Assembly: GCF_963576675.1 (NCBI RefSeq) | Contig: NC_088911.1 | Coordinates: 29,000,501-29,064,500, forward strand | Source of the DNA: Euphorbia lathyris | Lineage: Eukaryota > Streptophyta > Magnoliopsida > Malpighiales > Euphorbiaceae | Direction of reading: 5' to 3' | DNA: 64,000 nt | Part shown: in pieces, positions 23,301-36,150 of the stretch | How the letters are laid out: the number at the start of each line of letters is the position of its first letter | How positions within the stretch are numbered: position 1 is the stretch's first letter | Translations under genes and position numbers: made by a program | The notes under the pieces: model-generated | The model's database searches: none | What the model was told of the DNA's origin: nothing | Seen by the model: only the letters and a program-made list of their open reading frames with translations

Positions 23301-26300
23301 GTTTAGTTAAACTATACGTAAATTATATTTAAAAATAAAATATTTTCGTAAAGTTCAAAGATTTTACGTAAAACTCTATTTTTCACAAGTTTTGTGTATT
23401 TTTTCTCCTAAAATAACAAAATTACGTAAATTTTGTCAAACCTTACGTAAATTATGTCTTAAAATAAAAGATTTACGTAAAACTCTATTTTAACATGGTT
23501 TGTGAATTTTTTTCTCCTAAAATAAAAAGGTTACGTAGATTTAGTCAAAATATACGTAAATTATATCTAAAAATAAAATATTTACGTAAAGTTCAAAGGT
23601 TTTACGTAAAACTTTAATTTTCACAATGTTTGTAGATTTTTCTCCTAAAGTAAAAGGGTTACGTAAATTTAGTCAAACCTTACGTAAATTATGTCTAAAA
23701 ATAAAAGATTTACGTAAAATTCATAGGTTTTACGTAAAACTCTATTTTGACAAGGTTTGTGAATTTTTTCTCCTAAAATAAAAAGGTTACGTAAATTTAG
23801 TCAAACCTTACGTAAATTATGTCAAAAAATAAAAGATTTATGTAAAATTCATAGGTTTTACTTAAAATTCATAGGTTTTACGTAAAACTCTATTTCCACA
23901 AGGTTTGTGAATTTTTTCTCTTAAAATAAAAAGGTTACGTAAATTTAGTTAAACTATACGTAAATTATATTTAAAAATAAAATATTTACGTTAAGTTCAA
24001 AGGTTTTACGTAAAACTCTAATTTTCACAACGTTTGTGGATTTTTTCTCCTGAAATAATAAAGTTACGTAAATTTAGTCAAACCTTACGTAAATTATGTC
24101 TTAAAATAAAAGATTTACGTAAAATTCATAGGTTTTACGTAAAACTCTAATTTTCACAAGGTTTGTGGATTTTTTCTCCTAAAATAATAAAGTTACGTAA
24201 ATTTAGTCAAACCTTACGTAAATTATGTCTTAAAATAAAAGATTTACGTAAAATTCATAGGTTTTACGTAAAACTCTATTTTCACAAGGTTTGTGAATTT
24301 TTTTTCTCCTAAAATAAAAAGGTTACGTAGATTTAGTCAGACTATATGTAAATTATATCTGAAAATAAAATATTTACGTAAAGTTCAAAGATTTTACGTA
24401 AAACTCTAATTTTCACAATGTTTGTGGATTTTTCTCCTAAAGTAAAAGGGTTACGTAAATTTAGTCAAACCTTACGTAAATTATGTCTAAAAATAAAACA
24501 TTTACGTAAAATTCATAGGTTTTACGTAAAACTCTATTTTGACAAGGTTTGTGAATTTTTTCTCCTAAAATAAAAAGGTTACGTAAATTTAGTCAAACTA
24601 TAAGTAAATTATATCTAAAAATAAAATATTTACGAAAATTCAAAGGTTTTACATAAAACTCTAATTTTCACAAGGTTTATGGATTTTTTCTCTTAAAATA
24701 ACAAGGTTACGTAAATTTAGTCAAACCTTACGTAAATTATGTCAAAAAATAAAAGATTTACGTAAAATTCATAGGTTTTACTTAAAATTCATAGGTTTTA
24801 CGTAAAACTCTATTTCCACAAGGTTTGTGAATTTTTTTCTCCTACGATAAAAAGGTTACGTAAATTTAGTTAAACTATACGTAAATTATATTTAAAAATA
24901 AAATATTTACGTAAAGTTCAAAGGTTTTACGTAAAACTCTAATTTTCACAACGTTTGTGGATTTTTCTCCTAAAATAACAAAGTTATGTAAATTTAGTCA
25001 AACCTTATGTAAATTATGTCCTAAAATAAAAGATTTACGTAGAATTCATAGGTTTTACGTAAAACTCTAATTTTCACAAGGTTTGTGGATTTTTTCTCCT
25101 AAAATAACAAGGTTATGTAAATGTAGTCAAACCTTACGTAAATTATGTCAAAAAATAAAAGATTTACGTAAAATTCATAGGTTTTTACGTAAAACTCTAT
25201 TTTCACAAGGTTTGTGAATTTTTTTCTCCTAAAATAAATAGGTTACGTAAGTTTAGTTAAACTATACGTAAATTATATTTAAAAATAAAATATTTTCGTA
25301 AAGTTCAAAGATTTTACGTAAAACTCTATTTTTCACAAGTTTTGTGTATTTTTTCTCCTAAAATAACAAAATTACGTAAATTTTGTCAAACCTTACGTAA
25401 ATTATGTCTTAAAATAAAAGATTTACGTAAAACTCTATTTTAACATGGTTTGTGAATTTTTTTCTCCTAAAATAAAAAGGTTACGTAGATTTAGTCAAAA
25501 TATACGTAAATTATATCTAAAAATAAAATATTTACGTAAAGTTCAAAGGTTTTACGTAAAACTTTAATTTTCACAATGTTTGTAGATTTTTCTCCTAAAG
25601 TAAAAGGGTTACGTAAATTTAGTCAAACCTTACGTAAATTATGTCTAAAAATAAAAGATTTACGTAAAATTCATAGGTTTTACGTAAAACTCTATTTTGA
25701 CAAGGTTTGTGAATTTTTTCTCCTAAAATAAAAAGGTTACGTAAATTTAGTCAAACCTTACGTAAATTATGTCAAAAAATAAAAGATTTATGTAAAATTC
25801 ATAGGTTTTACTTAAAATTCATAGGTTTTACGTAAAACTCTATTTCCACAAGGTTTGTGAATTTTTTCTCTTAAAATAAAAAGGTTACGTAAATTTAGTT
25901 AAACTATACGTAAATTATATTTAAAAATAAAATATTTACGTTAAGTTCAAAGGTTTTACGTAAAACTCTAATTTTCACAACGTTTGTGGATTTTTTCTCC
26001 TGAAATAATAAAGTTACGTAAATTTAGTCAAACCTTACGTAAATTATGTCTTAAAATAAAAGATTTACGTAAAATTCATAGGTTTTACGTAAAACTCTAA
26101 TTTTCACAAGGTTTGTGGATTTTTTCTCCTAAAATAATAAAGTTACGTAAATTTAGTCAAACCTTACGTAAATTATGTCTTAAAATAAAAGATTTACGTA
26201 AAATTCATAGGTTTTATGTAAAACTCTATTTTCACAAGGTTTGTGAATTTTTTTTCTCCTAAAATAAAAAGGTTACGTAGATTTAGTCAGACTATATGTA

Positions 26301-29010
26301 AATTATATCTGAAAATAAAATATTTACGTAAAGTTCAAAGATTTTACGTAAAACTCTAATTTTCACAATGTTTGTGGATTTTTCTCCTAAAGTAAAAGGG
26401 TTACGTAAATTTAGTCAAACCTTACGTAAATTATGTCTAAAAATAAAACATTTACGTAAAATTCATAGGTTTTACGTAAAACTCTATTTTGACAAGGTTT
26501 GTGAATTTTTTCTCCTAAAATAAAAAGGTTACGTAAATTTAGTCAAACTATAAGTAAATTATATCTAAAAATAAAATATTTACGAAAATTCAAAGGTTTT
26601 ACATAAAACTCTAATTTTCACAAGGTTTATGGATTTTTTCTCTTAAAATAACAAGGTTACGTAAATTTAGTCAAACCTTACGTAAATTATGTCAAAAAAT
26701 AAAAGATTTACGTAAAATTCATAGGTTTTACTTAAAATTCATAGGTTTTACGTAAAACTCTATTTCCACAAGGTTTGTGAATTTTTTTCTCCTACGATAA
26801 AAAGGTTACGTAAATTTAGTTAAACTATACGTAAATTATATTTAAAAATAAAATATTTACGTAAAGTTCAAAGGTTTTACGTAAAACTCTAATTTTCACA
26901 ACGTTTGTGGATTTTTCTCCTAAAATAACAAAGTTATGTAAATTTAGTCAAACCTTATGTAAATTATGTCCTAAAATAAAAGATTTACGTAGAATTCATA
27001 GGTTTTACGTAAAACTCTAATTTTCACAAGGTTTGTGGATTTTTTCTCCTAAAATAACAAGGTTATGTAAATGTAGTCAAACCTTACGTAAATTATGTCA
27101 AAAAATAAAAGATTTACGTAAAATTCATAGGTTTTTACGTAAAACTCTATTTTCACAAGGTTTGTGAATTTTTTTCTCCTAAAATAAATAGGTTACGTAA
27201 GTTTAGTTAAACTATACGTAAATTATATTTAAAAATAAAATATTTTCGTAAAGTTCAAAGATTTTACGTAAAACTCTATTTTTCACAAGTTTTGTGTATT
27301 TTTTCTCCTAAAATAACAAAATTACGTAAATTTTGTCAAACCTTACGTAAATTATGTCTTAAAATAAAAGATTTACGTAAAACTCTATTTTAACATGGTT
27401 TGTGAATTTTTTTCTCCTAAAATAAAAAGGTTACGTAGATTTAGTCAAAATATACGTAAATTATATCTAAAAATAAAATATTTACGTAAAGTTCAAAGGT
27501 TTTACGTAAAACTTTAATTTTCACAATGTTTGTAGATTTTTCTCCTAAAGTAAAAGGGTTACGTAAATTTAGTCAAACCTTACGTAAATTATGTCTAAAA
27601 ATAAAAGATTTACGTAAAATTCATAGGTTTTACGTAAAACTCTATTTTGACAAGGTTTGTGAATTTTTTCTCCTAAAATAAAAAGGTTACGTAAATTTAG
27701 TCAAACCTTACGTAAATTATGTCAAAAAATAAAAGATTTATGTAAAATTCATAGGTTTTACTTAAAATTCATAGGTTTTACGTAAAACTCTATTTCCACA
27801 AGGTTTGTGAATTTTTTCTCTTAAAATAAAAAGGTTACGTAAATTTAGTTAAACTATACGTAAATTATATTTAAAAATAAAATATTTACGTTAAGTTCAA
27901 AGGTTTTACGTAAAACTCTAATTTTCACAACGTTTGTGGATTTTTTCTCCTGAAATAATAAAGTTACGTAAATTTAGTCAAACCTTACGTAAATTATGTC
28001 TTAAAATAAAAGATTTACGTAAAATTCATAGGTTTTACGTAAAACTCTAATTTTCACAAGGTTTGTGGATTTTTTCTCCTAAAATAATAAAGTTACGTAA
28101 ATTTAGTCAAACCTTACGTAAATTATGTCTTAAAATAAAAGATTTACGTAAAATTCATAGGTTTTATGTAAAACTCTATTTTCACAAGGTTTGTGAATTT
28201 TTTTTCTCCTAAAATAAAAAGGTTACGTAGATTTAGTCAGACTATATGTAAATTATATCTGAAAATAAAATATTTACGTAAAGTTCAAAGATTTTACGTA
28301 AAACTCTAATTTTCACAATGTTTGTGGATTTTTCTCCTAAAGTAAAAGGGTTACGTAAATTTAGTCAAACCTTACGTAAATTATGTCTAAAAATAAAACA
28401 TTTACGTAAAATTCATAGGTTTTACGTAAAACTCTATTTTGACAAGGTTTGTGAATTTTTTCTCCTAAAATAAAAAGGTTACGTAAATTTAGTCAAACTA
28501 TAAGTAAATTATATCTAAAAATAAAATATTTACGAAAATTCAAAGGTTTTACATAAAACTCTAATTTTCACAAGGTTTATGGATTTTTTCTCTTAAAATA
28601 ACAAGGTTACGTAAATTTAGTCAAACCTTACGTAAATTATGTCAAAAAATAAAAGATTTACGTAAAATTCATAGGTTTTACTTAAAATTCATAGGTTTTA
28701 CGTAAAACTCTATTTCCACAAGGTTTGTGAATTTTTTTCTCCTACGATAAAAAGGTTACGTAAATTTAGTTAAACTATACGTAAATTATATTTAAAAATA
28801 AAATATTTACGTAAAGTTCAAAGGTTTTACGTAAAACTCTAATTTTCACAACATTTGTGGATTTTTCTCCTAAAATAACAAAGTTATGTAAATTTAGTCA
28901 AACCTTACGTAAATTATGTCCTAAAATAAAAGATTTACGTAAAATTCATAGGTTTTACGTAAAACTCTAATTTTCACAAGGTTTGTGGATTTTTTCTCCT
29001 AAAATAACAA
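17331..29010. repeat. Six tandem copies of a 15-monomer, 1950-bp higher-order repeat
   Basis: Copies start at 17331, 19261, 21211, 23161, 25111 and 27061. The first is 1930 bp; the rest are exactly 1950 bp. In copy 2 the monomers begin at 19261, 19391, 19520, 19629, 19757, 19885, 20033, 20162, 20291, 20421, 20549, 20677, 20805, 20954 and 21082. Copies 2-6 look almost identical by eye. Copy 1 lacks a 20-bp duplication in monomer 6 and has more differences. Copies 5 and 6 share a C-to-T change (26217 and 28167). The last monomers of copy 6 differ again, as expected at an array edge. Confidence 0.9.
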
Positions 29011-29109
29011 AGTTACGTAAATTTAGTCAAACCTTACGTAAATTATGTCTTAAAATAAAAGATTTACGTAAAATTCATAGGTTTTACGTAAAACTCTATT
29101 TTCACATGG

Positions 29110-29989
29110 ACTTGACACATCGCACATCTTAAAGTTTATTTGCCACATATTTTCGTATGTGAAAATAATTAATTAGATTAAAAAAATTAAAAATTAAAAA
29201 CAAATTCCTAAACTAAAATTTATGTATGAGTGTCAAAATATTATTAATTGTCAATAAGATAATGATTCTGTTAAATCTCTATTCAAATTAAATAAAATTT
29301 TAATAATTAGAATAAATTAGAGACTAAATGTGATCAAATAATAAGTTAATAATCAAATTAATTTTTTTTATAGTACAAGGACCAAATAATAGTTTAAGCC
29401 ATTGTTTTATTCTTTTACAATCTAGAATTTCAAAAATTCATCTATGATGAGTGGAGAGGAGCTAACGTGGAAAAGAAAAAAAAATAGAGAAGAGAAGAAA
29501 GTTCAATTAAATTGTTACCGGTTTAGCCTGTCCAAATCAATTGATGGATGGATCTATTCTAATTTTAATCAACGGTATATAGAGCAGAGTATATTTACTT
29601 TGTTGTAAAAGGAAGTAACAGTAGCCAGCACCATATATATATATATATATATAATAAAATAATAGAGTGTATATTTTATAATTCAACTTAAATTACTTTT
29701 CAATTTTATTTTATATAAATATATAAAGTTTAAAAACTTTATTAATATTAGAAAAATAAAATAATTTTTGTATAATAATAATTAAATACAAAATAGAAAA
29801 ACTAGTATTAAATAATATTTTAAATATTTAAGTTGTAAATATTATTATATATTAATTGTTGATAAATATCATAAGTTGTATAGTAGTCTATTGGTTGAGG
29901 AGCATGTTTAGTATGAAGAAGTCCTGGGTTCAAGTAGTCCCTTTGGCAGCAAAGTTCTATTTTCTTAATTAAATAGCTCTCTCTGGACC
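29110..29989. other. AT-rich spacer downstream of the satellite
   Basis: No gene. It holds a (TA)n microsatellite at about 29635-29653 and a tRNA-like promoter pair near its end. The first bases after the array (ACTTGACACATCGCAC) show no similarity to the monomer. Confidence 0.5.
29884..29940 (+). mobile_element. Possible SINE fragment with pol III A and B boxes
   Basis: An A-box-like TAGTCTATTGG (from 29884) is followed about 43 bp later by a B-box-like GGTTCAAGTAGTCC (29927-29940). The order and spacing fit a tRNA-derived SINE head or a decayed tRNA-like promoter. No poly(A) tail or target duplication was identified, so the call is weak. Confidence 0.3.
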
Positions 29990-30443
29990 GGAGTTGTAAT
30001 ATCCCGAATTTTAGATATAGTTTTTTTTTTAAAATATGTCTAATTACATGTATGTCTTTTGTTATTTGCCTTTCAAAGAAAACTATAATTAGTAATTTTT
30101 ATGTTTTATATTATATTAATTTAAAAATTATTGGTATGTGTGAGGTTTTCTAATATTAGAATTTTAGTCTTTCAAAAGAAATATATTAGAATTTCAGTAT
30201 ACATTTTGTACAAATAGTAATTCTGTTTTCCGGAAAAAAAAAAGTGTTTTAGTTTTACTTAATTACTAAATGAAACCTCTTAATTGGACCAGTTTTGTAA
30301 TTTGTCATTTCCTATATTTAAATTTTCATTAATAAAACAATTACATAGTTAAGGTTCATTGTTTCTCTCTAATGATAAAGTCTATTAGGATAATTTATAA
30401 GCAAAAATAATAATAGCCTGCTCTCTCTCGCTCTAGGGCTCCC

Positions 30444-31973
30444 ATGGCGGCGCCATTCTCATCCCCTCTCCGGCCACCCCCTCCTGTCCCGCCAGATATC
30501 CAAAGCCAGCGCCCTTTTGTAATCCCTGATGCTCCACGCCGCTCCTGGAAAGAAATCGCAGAAGCAAAGAACCCTGGCGCACAACCTCGAACTCGCACAG
30601 ACCTTCGAGCTGCTGGACTCCTAACGATCGAGATTCCTAACGACAATCCACTTTGCCCACGGATTTCCATCGATACCGAACTGAAGAAGAAATTAAGCAA
30701 ACCTTGGGAGAAGGCTCTGGTGATCAAGCTACTGGGCAGAAATTTAGGATATGTAGCGCTCCAAAAGAAAACTGTTGAATTGTGGAACCCGATTGCAGGG
30801 GTCAGCATGATGGACCTCGGGGAAGGATTCCATATTGTTCAATTTGACAACGACCTAGACCGCGATCATGTGATAAACGACGGACCCTGGCTAATTCAGG
30901 GACATTATCTTACAGTCAGAACCTGGGATGCAGATTTTAATCCAGCTGAAGCATGTGTAGAGAAGTCGCTCGTTTGGGTAAGATTTCCTCAACTTCCCCT
31001 TCTTTACTATGATGTTGATGTGTTACTTGGACTCGCGGAAGCAATCGGAAAACCTGTTAGAGTTGATGAGAATACTGCACAGAAAGCCAGGGGACGATTT
31101 GCTCGCGTCTGTGTTGAAGTAAACCTACAACAGCCACTTGTTGCACAGTTTGAACTTGAAGGGGACATACAGAGAGTTGAATACGAAGGACTGCATATTG
31201 CCTGCACAAATTGTGGTAGATATGGGCACTTAAAAGCAGAGTGTGGCTAGCCGAGTGCGATTCCACCAAAGGAACAAGCTGTAACCAACGATATGGTCAT
31301 TGAGAATGGGGACACCACTAGTGCAGATGGAAACAAGGATACAGAACAGGGAGCACAAGGGAACCAGGAAACAATTAAGCCATTTTCTGCGCCTGAGGAG
31401 TATGGACCTTGGATGATCGTCCCTAGACACAAATTCACGCCTAGGGGACGGGATTACAGAACAAACAACATGGGGACGGATAGAATGGAGAACCAACAAA
31501 TCCCTAACCCGTTTGAGGCACCAGAGAAAAAACAATACCCGACAGCAAACAGTTTTGAGGGCTTTGGCTGTCAAAGCGAAACGGCCACCAGGACCAGAGT
31601 GCAAAAACCAAGGAAAGTAATTACTGGGAAAGTTCCAGGGAAGCCTACAGAAGCTGCTAATGCGAGTTCTGCCCAACTAAGATTCACGGACCCCAACCCT
31701 TTCGCCAATCTAGATACAGGAGATCAAGAGGTCAGTATGGAGGAAGAGATTACAACGGTTCAGGGTATGGAGGAAGAAAGCAGCGTTAATAGTAGGGGGA
31801 AGCGGATCAGAACTGAACCAGAGACACGGCTTGTCTTACATTCAATTGATATGAATCGACCTAGACCAGAAAAAGGCAACCGAAGAGATGATAACCTGAG
31901 CCAGCTTTTGTGTGACCGTGCTAAAAAGAAGGGAGGGGAAATAGGAGGCGAAAGCACTCAGAAACGCTCCTAG
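30444..31973 (+). pseudogene. LINE 2 ORF1: DUF4283 and zinc-knuckle protein with one stop
   Basis: The frame from the ATG at 30444 runs to a TAG at 31971, with one in-frame TAG at 31248 immediately after the zinc knuckle. The N-terminus is proline-rich (PLRPPPPVPPDIQ). A DUF4283-type domain spans about residues 75-240 (KALVIKLLGRNLGY, DGPWLIQGHYL, VWVRFPQLPLLYY). The CCHC knuckle CTNCGRYGHLKAEC is at about 254-267. The region after the stop is hydrophilic and unremarkable. Role: RNA binding in the LINE particle, by family. Confidence 0.8.
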
Positions 31974-32012
31974 ACTGTTTGAGGTTTGTTGACTAGCCTT
32001 TATATTTTGTTA

Positions 32013-35000
32013 ATGAAGATTCTTTCTTGGAATTGTTTTGGTGCTGGCGGCACCGACTTTCAACGAGCTCTCCGCCATCTTGTGAAAACACACAGACCCT
32101 CTATTCTTTGTCTGCTGGAAACCAGAATCCCCAGCACCCGTGTGCAGGATATAGGCAGACAAGTTCAACTCCCGAACCATACTACTGTGGATGCCGAAGG
32201 TTTCAGCGGTGGAATCTGGATCTTTTGGGACGAAAGCATTATGGAGATTGAGATCAAATGTCGAGACCCTCAATTCATACACTGTCTAGTCACTATGAAG
32301 CAAGGTAATTTCCAAAGCTCGCCTTTCCTTCTTACTGCAGTTTATGTGTGGCCTCAGATGAGATACAAAAGGCTTTTCTTCGATCAGTTGAGAGAGTTGA
32401 AAGATACCGTTAACCTCCCCTGGCTGATTTGTGGGGATTTTAACTGTATTAGTACACAGTCAGAGAAGCAGGGGGGCTCTGCCATGGCTATTGATAGAAG
32501 CGCTCCTTTTGTAAACTGGATTGCAGATTTAGGACTTGTTGATCTAGGTTTCATAGGACCTCGTTTCACTTGGTTCCGAGGAAGCACTCTTAGAACGCGC
32601 GTGGCATGTCGCTTGGACCGGGGTCTTTGCTCGATTGAGTGGAGACATAACTTCCCTGAGGCGACGGTCCGGCATCTTCAAAGAAATAAATCGGACCATG
32701 CTCCCATTCTTGTTGAATTATGTCAGAGCAACAGCAGAACTCTGAATACTTTCCGATTCATTAGCGCTTGGCTTGAGGTACCGGGATTTAAAGATCTGGT
32801 AGCAAATTGGTGGAAACAGGAAGACAAATTGAGCGATCAGATTCAAAACCTCACCGACCAGATCAGAAACTGGAACAACCACTCCTTTGGGAATATTTTC
32901 AAAAGGAAGAACCGTGTGTATGCAAGAATCGCAGGGGTCCAAAGAGCTCTATTAGAACGCTGTACGCAGGGTCTGATCAGATTGGAACGGAGGCTTCTTG
33001 ACGAACTTAACGACATTCTGAAGCAGGAGGAATGCTACTGGGCTCAGAAATCTAGAATTCAATGGTTGCGCGGTGGAGATAGGAACACCTCCTTTTTCCA
33101 CACGACAACCATTATCCGAAGAAGGCAAAACAAAATTGAGGGGCTCCGTAACACCGAAGGAATTTGGATTTGGGATAGTGAAGATCTAAAGATGATGGTC
33201 GTAGGGTTCTTCAGCAGATTATATACTGAGGAAAGCACCGAGAGAGTCCGACTAAATTCCAGAAATGCCTTCCCGCCTATTTCTGAGCACGACCTGGCTG
33301 ACCTTAGCAAGCCCTACGGTATGGAGGAGGTCCATGCCGCTCTCCTTACCATGGCACCCTGGAAGGCTCCTGGGCCTGATGGAATCCAAGCTGGGTTTTA
33401 TCAAAGACTTTGGAGCATTGTTGGGTTGGATACAAGCAAAAATATTCTGAAAGCACTAAATGAGGGGATTCTTGAGGAAGAAATAAACCACACAGCTATC
33501 ACACTTATTCCAAAAGTAAACGCCCCAGAAGACTTCTCCCAATTCAGACCCATTAGCTTGTGTAATGTGATATACAAGCTTGTTACCAAGTGTATTGTTA
33601 ACCGTTTGAAGCCCCTGCTTGCTAATCTGGTAAGCCCGATGCAAAGTAGCTTTGTGCCAGGCAAGACAAATCTCGGACAACATCATCCTCATCCAGGAAA
33701 TGGTGCACTCTCTAAAGCACAAGAAGGGTAGAAAGGGGGCCATGATGATCAAGCTTGACCTTGAGAAAGCCTATGACCGCCTAAGCTGGGCCTTTGTTGA
33801 AGACACGTTGAGGAAGCTGAACTTACCAGCAGGGATGGTGGAAATCATAATGCAATGTATTTCGACCGCTTACATGAATGTTCTGTGGAATGGAGCGAAG
33901 TGTGAAGGTTTCAAACCCTCACGTGGAATCAGACAAGGCGACCCTATCTCACCCTACATCTTTGTGCTCTGCCTTGAACGCCTTAGCCATTTAATTCTGG
34001 ATGCGGTGGCTGACAAAGCTTGGAAACCAGTAGCACTAACAAGGAATGGCCCCCAGCTTACACATTGCTTCTTCGCTGACGATATAATACTGATGGCGGA
34101 GGCATCAAGAGAGCAGGCCCAGGTAATTAAATCGGTTCTGAACTTCTTCTGTGATTGCTCCGGACAGCGGGTCAGTCTGAACAAGTCAAGCATGTTCTTC
34201 TCCACTAACACACGAGAACGGGATCAGCTGGCTGTGGTTGAGGAACTAGGGATTGCAAGAACCAGTTCCATTGGGAAGTATCTCGGCGTGCCTGTCATTC
34301 ACGAGAGAGTTACTGCGCAGAATTTTAATTATGTAGTGGAGAGGGTGAAACAGAGATTGTCGGGATGGAGAGAGAAAACGCTTTCCCTCGCAGGTAGAAT
34401 CACCCTGGTTAAATCAGTTCTAACCGCGTTACCAACGTACACTATGCAAACGAATCTCCTCCCTATGAAGACCTGCAATTCTTTAGATGCGATTAGTAGA
34501 AGGTTTCTATGGGGAAGCAAAGAGGGGAACAGAAAAATTAGCCTGGTCAATTGGGAACGCGTCTGTCAGCAGCGTGAGAATGGGGGCCTCGGCATCAGGC
34601 AAACGAGAAAATACAACCTAGCGCTGCTTACCAAACTGAATTGGAAAATGCTTACAGAACCGAACTTATTATGGGTTCGAGCAGTGAAAGACAAATACGC
34701 AAGCAAGAGAAAGGGCTTGGAAATGTTCAGGGGCAGGAGAGGCAGCAGTCGAGTTTGGAAGGGGCTTGTGGAAGGTGCTAAAATCATCCCGCACGGGATT
34801 GGATGACTCCTACGGACAGGGAGGGATACACAGTTCTGGACGGACATTTGGATGGGAGATTTAGCTCTTATGGAAGTGGCAACTAGCCCGATTCTGGATG
34901 ATGAACTTGTTTATAAGGTGAGCGACTACTGGCGGGAAACTGGGGGATGGAATTGGGCTCGACTAGAGGGTTACCTTCCAGCGTCCGTGCTAATGCAGTT

Positions 35001-36150
35001 GGCATCTTATGTTCTTTTTGAGGATTGCACCGAGGAAGACGGCTGGTTCTGGCGGAAGTCTAAATCCGGCAATTTTTCAGTTAAGTCCCTGTACAATCTG
35101 ATACACACCGAGATCCCAAGCCGAGCTGATAATGATGATAATCTTGATTGGACGGTAACGTGGAACCTAGAGACTACTGAGAGGGTGCGATGCTTCTTAT
35201 GGCTGGCCCAACGCAAGGCTATCCTAACTAACGCTAACCGCGTGCGAAGGAAGCTAACTACAGATGCCAAATGTCCGAGTTGCCCCGAGGAAGAAACGAC
35301 ACTTCACCTTCTACGGGACTGCCCAGAAGCAAGGAAGGTATGGAAATTATTTGTCCCTGATCAGTGGTTTCAGCAGTTCAGTTCAGGGAACCTTCATGGG
35401 TGGCTTTCCAGGAACATGACGCTAACAAACCGGTGGAAAGGGCTGGAATGGCGATCGGTGTTTGCTTTTGTATGCTGGAGGATTTGGTGCTGGAGGAACG
35501 AAGTCGTCTTTAAGTCAACCAACCTTGATCCTCGACGGAAACAGGAGATTATTGCGAGTCAGGCGCAAGAATATGTGCAAAGCAAAGTGAATACCAGGTC
35601 GAGCAACCGCAGTAACGAAAGGAGGGAAATAGCTTGGAAACCGCCAAGTGGAGATTGGGTCAAAGTAAATTGTGATGGGGCAAGCAAAGGGAACCCGGGT
35701 CCAGCAGCAGCGGGTGGCCTAATCAGAGACAGAAAAGGCGAATGGAAAGGAGGCTTTGGATGTAATCTCGGAATCTGCACGGCGGAGCTGGCAGAGCTCT
35801 GGGGGTTATATTACGGAATGGTCCTAGCTTGGACCAAAGGTTATAGGCAGGTTATTTTCGAACTGGATCCCCTTCTTGTTGTTCAGCTGATTAATAGCAG
35901 GGAGGCATCGCACCACAGGTACTACTGGTTAATTGAAAAATGCAAAGCCCTTCTGAGACAAAATTGGGATGTCAAAGTGGTCCACACCTTCCGAGAAGGT
36001 AATAAGGCCGCGGATTGGATGGCGAAAGTCGCAGGAACTCTCCCCTTAGGTCATCACGAGTGTGATCGGCAGCCTGCAGGCCTCCATGACGTTCTTCTGG
36101 AAGATCAGATCGGTTTGATTTCTACTGGTCCTGTTGCAGATATAGATTGA
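32013..36150 (+). pseudogene. LINE 2 ORF2: endonuclease, reverse transcriptase, zf-RVT and RNase H
   Basis: The natural start is the ATG at 32013 (MKILSWNCFGAGG), 39 bp after ORF1. The endonuclease shows SWNC, GDFNC and KSDHAPI. The reverse transcriptase shows APGPDGIQAGFY, FRPISLCNVIYK, LDLEKAYDRLSW, RQGDPISPYIF and FADD. A zf-RVT region with CPSC and a later HLLRDC follows. The RNase H domain shows NCDGASKGNPG, AELAEL and FELD. One extra base near 33663, inside the motif after SSFVPG, shifts the frame. A TGA at 34804 stands where Trp is usual. Otherwise the protein is full length at about 1380 residues, so this copy was probably active not long ago. Confidence 0.9.

Larger units (their letters stand above)
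15293..29109. repeat. Satellite array of about 107 monomers of about 129 bp
   Basis: A 13.8-kb head-to-tail array. Monomers are mostly 128-130 bp, with 109-bp and 148/149-bp variants. Each monomer carries about four TACGTA palindromes at spacings of roughly 21, 30, 20 and 58 bp; one lies in the 14-bp palindrome GTTTTACGTAAAAC. Outside TACGTA the monomer is almost free of CpG. The array starts abruptly inside LINE 1 and ends abruptly within a monomer at 29109. Reading frames in it arise because 129 is a multiple of three; they are not genes. I do not recognise the satellite family. A centromeric, pericentromeric or other heterochromatic position is possible but not shown. Confidence 0.95.

Noticed and set aside
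15293..29109. CRISPR-like array of repeats and spacers
   Set aside because: The whole monomer is repeated, there are no unique spacers, and the context is a plant genome.
29884..29940. Functional tRNA gene
   Set aside because: Only box-like motifs are present; no cloverleaf with acceptor and anticodon stems could be drawn.
30268..30443. Host DNA between the solo LTR fragment and LINE 2
   Set aside because: The perfect 17-bp duplication at 30251 and 36227 shows that this AT-rich stretch belongs to the inserted LINE, most likely as its 5' UTR.
30395..30808. Minus-strand ORF of 137 codons
   Set aside because: It is antisense to LINE 2 ORF1, which has clear DUF4283 and zinc-knuckle motifs.
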